Assembly (NCBI RefSeq): GCF_022899355.1
Contig: NZ_JALJCK010000017.1
Coordinates: 62,001-126,000 of the forward strand
From: Shinella yambaruensis
Lineage (GTDB): Bacteria; Pseudomonadota; Alphaproteobacteria; Rhizobiales; Rhizobiaceae
DNA: 64,000 nt
Reading direction: 5' to 3'
Shown: positions 58,352 to 64,000 of the stretch, piece after piece
How positions within the stretch are numbered: the first letter of the stretch is position 1
How the letters are laid out: every line of letters begins with the position of its first letter
The notes under the pieces: model-generated
What the model saw: the letters and a program-made list of their open reading frames with translations, nothing else
The model's database searches: none
Told to the model about the DNA's origin: nothing
Translations under genes and position numbers: made by a program

Positions 58352-60358
58352 GTGGCAGACCATTTGTTACTCGGCATCGATACCGGCGGCACCTACACGG
58401 ACGCCGTGCTCTACAGCGAAACCGCCGGCGTCGTCGCCCGCGCCAAGGCGCTCACCACCCGCCACGATCTCTCGGTCGGCATTTCCGGCGCCGTGGAAGC
58501 GGTGCTGGAGGCGGCCAAGGCCCCCGTTTCGGCGATCGGCCTCGTCTCGCTCTCCACCACGCTGGCGACCAACGCGCTGGTGGAAGGGCAGGGCGGCCGC
58601 GCCGGCCTGGTGATGATCGGCTTCGGCCCCGAGGACCTGAAGCGCGACGGCCTTGCCGATGCGCTCGGCAACGATCCCGTGCTGTTCCTGCCCGGCGGGC
58701 ACAATGTGCATGGCGACGAGACGGCGCTCGACATGACGGCGCTTGACGACGCCCTGCCGGTCCTGGCCGAGACCGTCTCCTCCTTCGCCGTCGCCGGCTA
58801 TTTCGCCGTGCGCAACCCGGCGCACGAGGAGCGGGTGCGCGCGCGCATCCGCGAGGTCTCGCACCTGCCCGTCACCTGCAGCCACGAACTCTCCTCCAAG
58901 CTCGGTGGGCCGCGCCGGGCGCTGACGACGCTGCTCAATGCCCGCCTCGTCTCGATGATCGACCGGCTGATCGGCGCCTGCGAGGACTATCTCGACCGGC
59001 GCGGCATCCATGTGCCGATGATGGTGGTGCGCGGCGACGGGGCGCTGATCTCGGCGGCCGAGGCGCGGCTGCGGCCGATCGAGACGATCCTGTCCGGCCC
59101 GGCGGCCAGCCTCGTCGGCGCGCGGCACCTGACCGGGCTCGACAATGCCGTCGTCTCCGATATCGGCGGCACGACGACGGACGTGGCGGTGCTCGACGGC
59201 GGGCGGCCGAAGCTCGACGCGGAAGGCGCCGTCGTCGGCGGCTATCGCACCATGGTCGAGGCGGTCGCCATGCGCACCTTCGGCCTCGGCGGCGATTCGG
59301 AGGTGCGCATCAACGACCGCGGCCTCAAGGCGAAGATCGAACTCGGGCCGCGCCGCTTCATGCCGCTGAGCCTTGCCTCGGCGCTGCATCCGGGCGCGAT
59401 CGTCCCGGTGCTGGAGCGCCAGCTGCGCGCGCCCCATGCCGGGCGGCACGACGGCCGCTTCGCCGTGCGCACCGGCGTGCCGGAGCGGCTGGCGAGCGGC
59501 CTCCAGCCGCAGGAACAGGCGCTCTACGAGAAGATCGGCATGGTGCCGCTGCCGCTGGAAGGGCTGCTCGCCACCATGCTGCAGAAGGTGACGCTCGACC
59601 GGCTGGTCGCCCGCGGCCTCGTGCATATCTGCGGCATCACGCCGTCCGACGCCATGCATGTGCTCGGCGGGCAGGGCCAGTGGGATGCGGTGGCCGCCCG
59701 CCTCGGGCTGGAGATCGCCGCCCGTACGCGGGACGGTTCCGGCCGGCCGATCGCCGACAGCCCCGAGGCGCTGGCGCGTGTCCTCGTCGATCGTCTCACC
59801 CGGCAGTCGGCCGATGTCATCCTGTCGGCCTGCCTTGCCGACGACGGGGCGGGGGCGATCGATCCGGTCAACTCGCTGACGATCGACCGCGCGCTGCACC
59901 GCGTGCCCGGCATCGTGCAGTTCCGCGTCGCGCTCGACCGGCCGCTCGTCGGCCTCGGCGCCTCGGCGCCGGTCTATTATCCCGCCATCGCCGACATGCT
60001 CGGCGCCGAATCGGCCATCCCCGCGGATGCCGGCGTTGCCAATGCGGTCGGCGCCGTGGTCGGCCAGGTGCGCAGCATGGTCACGGTGTTCGTGACCATG
60101 CCGGAAGAGGGCATCTTCATCGTCGGCGGCACGGGCGAGAGCGTGCGCTTCATCGACGAAGGCGAGGCCTTCGCGCTGGCGAAGGAGCGGGCGATGACGG
60201 CGGCGCTCACTGCCGCGCGGATCAACGGTGCGGACGAGCCGGCGGTGACGCTCACCGAGGAGATCGACGCGCCGGAGGTGGAGGGCCGCCGCAAGCTCAT
60301 GGAGGCGCGCTTCACGGCGATCGCCAGCGGCCGGCCGCGCATCGCGCACGAGAGCTGA
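58352..60358 (+). CDS. Hydantoinase/oxoprolinase A-family protein (HyuA-like)
   Basis: A 668-residue ATP-dependent amidohydrolase subunit of the N-methylhydantoinase A group. LGIDTGGTYTDAVLY is the phosphate-binding N-terminus, with LATNALVEGQGG, SDIGGTTTDVAVLDGG and TILSGPAASLVG as further actin-like ATPase motifs. HyuA proteins normally pair with HyuB; no hyuB gene is adjacent. GTG at 58352 was chosen with GGAAG upstream. The substrate cannot be named. Confidence 0.83.
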   Translation: MADHLLLGIDTGGTYTDAVLYSETAGVVARAKALTTRHDLSVGISGAVEAVLEAAKAPVSAIGLVSLSTTLATNALVEGQGGRAGLVMIGFGPEDLKRDGLADALGNDPVLFLPGGHNVHGDETALDMTALDDALPVLAETVSSFAVAGYFAVRNPAHEERVRARIREVSHLPVTCSHELSSKLGGPRRALTTLLNARLVSMIDRLIGACEDYLDRRGIHVPMMVVRGDGALISAAEARLRPIETILSGPAASLVGARHLTGLDNAVVSDIGGTTTDVAVLDGGRPKLDAEGAVVGGYRTMVEAVAMRTFGLGGDSEVRINDRGLKAKIELGPRRFMPLSLASALHPGAIVPVLERQLRAPHAGRHDGRFAVRTGVPERLASGLQPQEQALYEKIGMVPLPLEGLLATMLQKVTLDRLVARGLVHICGITPSDAMHVLGGQGQWDAVAARLGLEIAARTRDGSGRPIADSPEALARVLVDRLTRQSADVILSACLADDGAGAIDPVNSLTIDRALHRVPGIVQFRVALDRPLVGLGASAPVYYPAIADMLGAESAIPADAGVANAVGAVVGQVRSMVTVFVTMPEEGIFIVGGTGESVRFIDEGEAFALAKERAMTAALTAARINGADEPAVTLTEEIDAPEVEGRRKLMEARFTAIASGRPRIAHES

Positions 60359-60543
60359 CGCTTTTTCGTCTTTCGGCCCCGCCTGGCCGCCTTTCGCGGC
60401 GGTTATCGCGTGCCTATCGTATGATTTTATCCGAACGGGAATAAATTCTTTATGTCATTGCCGAATTGACTATGCATGTCCGTCTCCGGAAAGTGGCAGC
60501 ATTCGGGATACTCCCCCCTCGTCCCGTCATTCGGAGTTTTTAC

Positions 60544-62706
60544 ATGACCTATATCGAGAAAGCCGGTCTTTCGATCGACCGCGACCTTTATGATTTCATC
60601 GTCACGGAGGCGCTTCCCGGCACGGGCGTGGACGCTGCGCGTTTCTTCGATGAGTTCTCCGCCATCGTGCACGACCTTGCGCCGGAAAACCGCGCGCTGC
60701 TGGCCAAGCGCGACGCGCTGCAGGAGAAGATCGACGCCTGGTATCGCGCCAATGGCGCGCCGGCGGACATGGCGGCCTACGAGGCCTTCCTGCGCGAGAT
60801 CGGCTACCTCCTGCCGGAGGGCGACGACTTCAAGGTGACGACCGACAATGTCGATCCCGAGATCGCCAGCCTCGCCGGCCCGCAGCTCGTCGTTCCCGTC
60901 ATGAATGCGCGTTATGCACTGAACGCGGCCAATGCGCGCTGGGGCTCGCTCTACGATGCGCTCTACGGCACGGATGCGATCCCGGAAACGGACGGCGCGG
61001 AAAAGGGCAAGGGCTACAATCCCAAGCGCGGCGAGAAGGTCATCGCCTGGGCCAAGGCCTTCCTCGACGAGGCGGTTCCGCTGGAAGGCGCCCGCTGGGC
61101 CGACCTCACCGGCATCGAGGCGGGGGCGGAACTGCGCCTTGCCGCCGGTGACCGCGCCGTTTCGCTGAAGCGGCCGGAACAGTATGCCGGCCATGCGGAA
61201 GGCAAGGACGGCTGGCGCCATGTCCTGCTCAAGAACAACGGCCTCGGCATCGAGATCCTGATCAACCGCGACTGGCAGATCGGCAAGACCGATCCGGCGG
61301 GCATTGCCGGCGTCAATGTCGAGGCGGCGCTGACGACGATCATGGACTGCGAGGATTCGGTCGCGGCCGTCGATGCCGAGGACAAGGTCCTCGTCTACCG
61401 CAACTGGCTCGGCCTGATGAAGGGCGACCTGAAGGAGACCTTCCAGAAGGGCGGCGAGACGGTCGAGCGCAAGCTCTACAGCGACTTCACCTATACCGCG
61501 CCGGACGGCTCGCCCTTCGAGGTCAAGTGCCGTTCGCTGATGCTGGTGCGCAATGTCGGCCACCTCATGACCAATCCGGCGATCCGCGACCGCGACGGCA
61601 ACGAGGTGCCGGAGGGCATCATGGACGCCATGGTGACGGGGCTGATCGCGCTGCACGACGTCGGCCCGAACGGCCGCCGCAAGAATTCGCGCGAAGGCTC
61701 GATGTATGTCGTCAAGCCGAAGATGCACGGGCCGGAGGAGGTCGCCTTCGCGGCAAAGCTGTTCGGCCGCGTCGAGGCCGCCATCGGCATGGCGCCGAAC
61801 ACCATGAAGATGGGCATCATGGACGAGGAGCGCCGCACGACGGTCAACCTCAAGGAATGCATCCGCGCCGCCAGGGAGCGCGTCGTCTTCATCAACACGG
61901 GCTTCCTCGACCGCACGGGCGACGAGATCCACACCTCGATGGAGGCGGGTCCGATGATCCGCAAGGGCGACATGAAGCAGGCCGCCTGGATTTCCGCCTA
62001 CGAGAACTGGAACGTCGATATCGGCCTTGCATGCGGCCTGTCCGGCCATGCGCAGATCGGCAAGGGCATGTGGGCCATGCCCGACCTGATGGCGGCGATG
62101 CTGGAGCAGAAGATCGCCCATCCGAAGGCCGGCGCCAACACCGCCTGGGTTCCCTCGCCGACGGCCGCGACGCTGCATGCGACGCACTACCACAAGGTCA
62201 ATGTCGCCGAGGTGCAGGCCGCGCTTCGCTCCCGCCCGCGCGCGAAACTCTCCGACATCCTCTCGGTGCCGGTCGCCGTCCGGCCGAACTGGACGCCGGA
62301 GGAGATCCAGCGCGAGCTCGACAACAATGCCCAGGGCATCCTCGGCTATGTCGTGCGCTGGGTCGACCAGGGCGTCGGCTGCTCCAAGGTGCCGGACATC
62401 AACGATGTCGGCCTGATGGAGGACCGCGCCACGCTGCGCATCTCCGCCCAGCACATGGCCAACTGGCTGCATCACGGCGTCGTGACGGAAGGCCAGATCG
62501 AGGAGACGATGCAGCGCATGGCCGCCGTCGTCGACGGGCAGAATGCCGGCGACCCGCTCTATCGCCCGATGGCCGGCAATTTCGACGGCTCGATCGCCTA
62601 CCAGGCGGCGCTCGACCTCGTGCTGAAGGGCCGCGAGCAGCCGAACGGCTATACCGAGCCGGTCCTGCACCGCCGCCGCCTGGAGCTGAAGGCCGCCGCG
62701 GCCTGA
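60544..62706 (+). CDS. glcB: Malate synthase G
   Basis: A 720-residue monomeric enzyme that condenses glyoxylate and acetyl-CoA to malate. [18 protein letters not shown] holds the metal-binding acids, and [16 protein letters not shown] and [14 protein letters not shown]-type segments are characteristic. The length equals other class G enzymes. ATG at 60544 follows GGAG. It serves growth on C2 compounds; no isocitrate lyase gene is present here. A perfect terminator follows. Confidence 0.97.
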   Translation: MTYIEKAGLSIDRDLYDFIVTEALPGTGVDAARFFDEFSAIVHDLAPENRALLAKRDALQEKIDAWYRANGAPADMAAYEAFLREIGYLLPEGDDFKVTTDNVDPEIASLAGPQLVVPVMNARYALNAANARWGSLYDALYGTDAIPETDGAEKGKGYNPKRGEKVIAWAKAFLDEAVPLEGARWADLTGIEAGAELRLAAGDRAVSLKRPEQYAGHAEGKDGWRHVLLKNNGLGIEILINRDWQIGKTDPAGIAGVNVEAALTTIMDCEDSVAAVDAEDKVLVYRNWLGLMKGDLKETFQKGGETVERKLYSDFTYTAPDGSPFEVKCRSLMLVRNVGHLMTNPAIRDRDGNEVPEGIMDAMVTGLIALHDVGPNGRRKNSREGSMYVVKPKMHGPEEVAFAAKLFGRVEAAIGMAPNTMKMGIMDEERRTTVNLKECIRAARERVVFINTGFLDRTGDEIHTSMEAGPMIRKGDMKQAAWISAYENWNVDIGLACGLSGHAQIGKGMWAMPDLMAAMLEQKIAHPKAGANTAWVPSPTAATLHATHYHKVNVAEVQAALRSRPRAKLSDILSVPVAVRPNWTPEEIQRELDNNAQGILGYVVRWVDQGVGCSKVPDINDVGLMEDRATLRISAQHMANWLHHGVVTEGQIEETMQRMAAVVDGQNAGDPLYRPMAGNFDGSIAYQAALDLVLKGREQPNGYTEPVLHRRRLELKAAAA

Positions 62707-62733
62707 TCCCCCCTGCCGGAAGGCGCCAGAACA

Positions 62734-62767
62734 AAAGAAGCCGCCGGAGCGATCCGGCGGCTTCTTT
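62734..62767. terminator. Shared terminator between glcB and the L,D-transpeptidase gene
   Basis: AAGAAGCCGCCGGA and TCCGGCGGCTTCTT form a perfect 14-bp stem with a GCGA tetraloop, flanked by A and T runs. It lies 28 bases after glcB and 21 after the convergent gene. Confidence 0.92.
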
Positions 62768-62787
62768 CCTAAGCGGATCTTTTCCGC

Positions 62788-63450
62788 TTACTGCTGGACG
62801 ACGACGCGGGCGCCCTTGCCGGGACGCACGCGCTTGTAGAGGTCGATGATGTCCTGGTTCATCAGGCGGATGCAGCCCGACGAGGCGGCCGTGCCGATGG
62901 AGGCCCATTCCGGCGTGCCGTGCAGGCGGAACAGCGTGTCCTGGCCCTTCTCGTTGAAGAGATAGAGGGCGCGCGCGCCGAGCGGGTTCTTCAGGCCCGG
63001 GCCCATGCCTTCCTTGACGTAGCGGGCGACGTCCGGACGGCGGGCGGCCATCTCTTCCGGCGGATGCCAGGTCGGCCATTCCTGCTTCCAGGCGATGTAG
63101 GCCTCGCCCTGCCAGGCGAAGCCCGCCTTGCCGACGCCGATGCCGTAGCGCACGGCCTTGCCGCCGGGCAGCACATAATAAAGGAAGCGGTTCGGCGTGT
63201 TGACGACGATCGTGCCGGGCTTTTCCCTGGTCGCGTAGTCGACGATCTGCCGGTGGAACCGGGTGTTCACCTTGCTGATCGGGATTCCCGGCAGGGCATA
63301 GCCGTTGTCCTCAACAGGGCCATATTCCGATGTGAAGATGGCGTTGGTCGCCACCTTTTCGCCCGGAAGCGAGGTCGAGGAGGAAGAGCAGCCGGCGAGC
63401 GTGACGGCCGCTGCGAGGCCGCACAGAAGGAGGGCATTGCGGAAACGCAT
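62788..63450 (-). CDS. L,D-transpeptidase (YkuD/ErfK family), lipoprotein
   Basis: A 220-residue envelope protein. The signal has a lipobox, LAAAVTLAGCSSSS, so Cys is probably lipidated. The YkuD domain ends HGTPEW then SIGTAASSGCIRLMNQD, with His, Ser and catalytic Cys in place. It would make 3-3 peptidoglycan cross-links or attach a partner to peptidoglycan. ATG at 63450 was chosen because the upstream extension lacks signal-peptide features. Confidence 0.92.
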   Translation of the reverse strand: MRFRNALLLCGLAAAVTLAGCSSSSTSLPGEKVATNAIFTSEYGPVEDNGYALPGIPISKVNTRFHRQIVDYATREKPGTIVVNTPNRFLYYVLPGGKAVRYGIGVGKAGFAWQGEAYIAWKQEWPTWHPPEEMAARRPDVARYVKEGMGPGLKNPLGARALYLFNEKGQDTLFRLHGTPEWASIGTAASSGCIRLMNQDIIDLYKRVRPGKGARVVVQQ

Positions 63451-63817
63451 GTGAGTCTCTTGATAGGAAATTAAGAAGTTCCGAGCCGCGGAACTTTCAT
63501 CGATCATGGTTTATTTTCGATTAAACCGGTCAATGCAAGTCTGTGCGCTCCGGCGCGGGCCTGCGCTTGAGCAAAAAGGCCGGTGATTGTTTTTTTGCAA
63601 CAACAGACCTGCCCGCCCGGCGCTTTCGCCGCGTCCGAAACAGGACAAGCACGCCTTTCCGGCCCGTTCAATGGTCTTCCGCAGCGCTGGCCCGAAGCCG
63701 CACAGGAACCGCGGGGCACGGTTAAGGGAATCTTTCGCGCCGTTCGAATCAGCGAGCGCCCTTAACTTTTTCGCGGCGCGCATTTGCGGGTAGAATGCGA
63801 TTCGCCGAGGTTGACCC
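63451..63817. other. 367-base divergent spacer before mmcB
   Basis: I see no gene here. It contains three CcrM-type GANTC sites close to mmcB (GAATC at 63728 and 63746, GATTC at 63799), a TTAAC half-motif at 63762 and a weak TAGAAT at 63791-63796 as a possible -10 of mmcB. Nothing else is structured enough to call. Confidence 0.5.
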
Positions 63818-64000
63818 ATGACGATCGTTTCCATTCACAACGACAATCCGCTGATCGACGGACGCCAGTCCGACCGTGCCATGATGGTGCGCCGCGGCGT
63901 GCAGCGCATGCTGACGGAGATGCGCCATGCGGTGTTGCCCGAACTGACGCTGGCGAGCGGCCGGCGCGCCGACCTCATCAGCCTCTCCGACCGGGGCGAG
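63818..64000 (+). CDS. mmcB: MmcB family DNA repair protein, N-terminal part
   Basis: The first 61 codons of a gene that leaves the window. QSDRAMMVRRGVQRML and ELTLASGRRADLISL match the start of MmcB (DUF1052), a PD-(D/E)XK-like protein found with ImuABC-type mutagenic repair in Caulobacter. GAGG lies 8 bases before the ATG. Identification is by N-terminal resemblance only. Confidence 0.75.
   Translation, partial: MTIVSIHNDNPLIDGRQSDRAMMVRRGVQRMLTEMRHAVLPELTLASGRRADLISLSDRGE

Overview
This is a GC-rich alphaproteobacterial chromosome segment with Rhizobiaceae gene order: timA-mltA-smr-HTH-gyrB, trpF-trpB-trpA-accD-folC facing trxA-addA-addB-murU-tsaE/amgK-divL, ahcY, ptsH-EIIA-hprK-chvG-chvI, pckA, the coaA/his block, hslV-hslU, glcB and mmcB. 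The genus (for example Shinella, Ensifer or Rhizobium) cannot be fixed from the sequence alone. No tRNA, rRNA, CRISPR array, transposase or integrase was seen. Most of the window is vertically inherited core genome.

Layout. 1-4.7 kb: end of a Tim44-like gene, mltA, smr, a small HTH regulator and gyrB. 4.8-7.9 kb: nitroreductase (minus), gabD and an HpcH/HpaI aldolase. 8.0-16.5 kb: a sugar locus with a GntR-type regulator, a UxaB-like polyol dehydrogenase, an aldo/keto reductase, a FucU-type mutarotase, a ribose-type ABC importer and an LgoD-like zinc dehydrogenase. 16.7-25.4 kb: PHB depolymerase, small membrane proteins, tryptophan and fatty-acid/folate genes, thioredoxin. 25.5-37 kb: a minus-strand run for DNA-break repair (addAB), cell-wall sugar recycling (murU, amgK) fused to tRNA t6A (tsaE), and the cell-cycle pseudokinase divL. 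37.2-44.8 kb: ahcY, the regulatory PTS, ChvG/ChvI and pckA. 44.9-46.6 kb: arfB, a LysM protein and alkB. 46.7-52.9 kb: coaA and hisE, F, A, H, B, broken by two AT-richer plus-strand inserts. 53-64 kb: a repeat-rich spacer, hslV/GNAT/hslU, DUF1402, a hydantoinase A homologue, malate synthase G, an L,D-transpeptidase and the start of mmcB.

How it fits together. The sugar locus reads as uptake, anomer conversion and successive oxidation or reduction of an L-galactose/L-fucose-like sugar or its acid. Two related AT-rich palindromes, one in the gntR/AKR divergent promoter and one before the binding-protein gene, are probable operators. GabD and the aldolase could form a short route from a C7 keto-acid to pyruvate and succinate. 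HPr, EIIA, HprK, ChvG, ChvI and PckA form a carbon/envelope control block.

The least ordinary part is the histidine operon. A DUF3800 gene sits between hisA and hisF, with a convergent, independently promoted small-RNA candidate at its 3' end and a scar-like duplication of the hisF 5' end beside it. A second insert between hisH and hisA carries a 93-residue orphan protein, a multi-helix RNA candidate and a strong bidirectional terminator. Palindromic repeats are scattered through the spacers, one directly against the hprK start codon.
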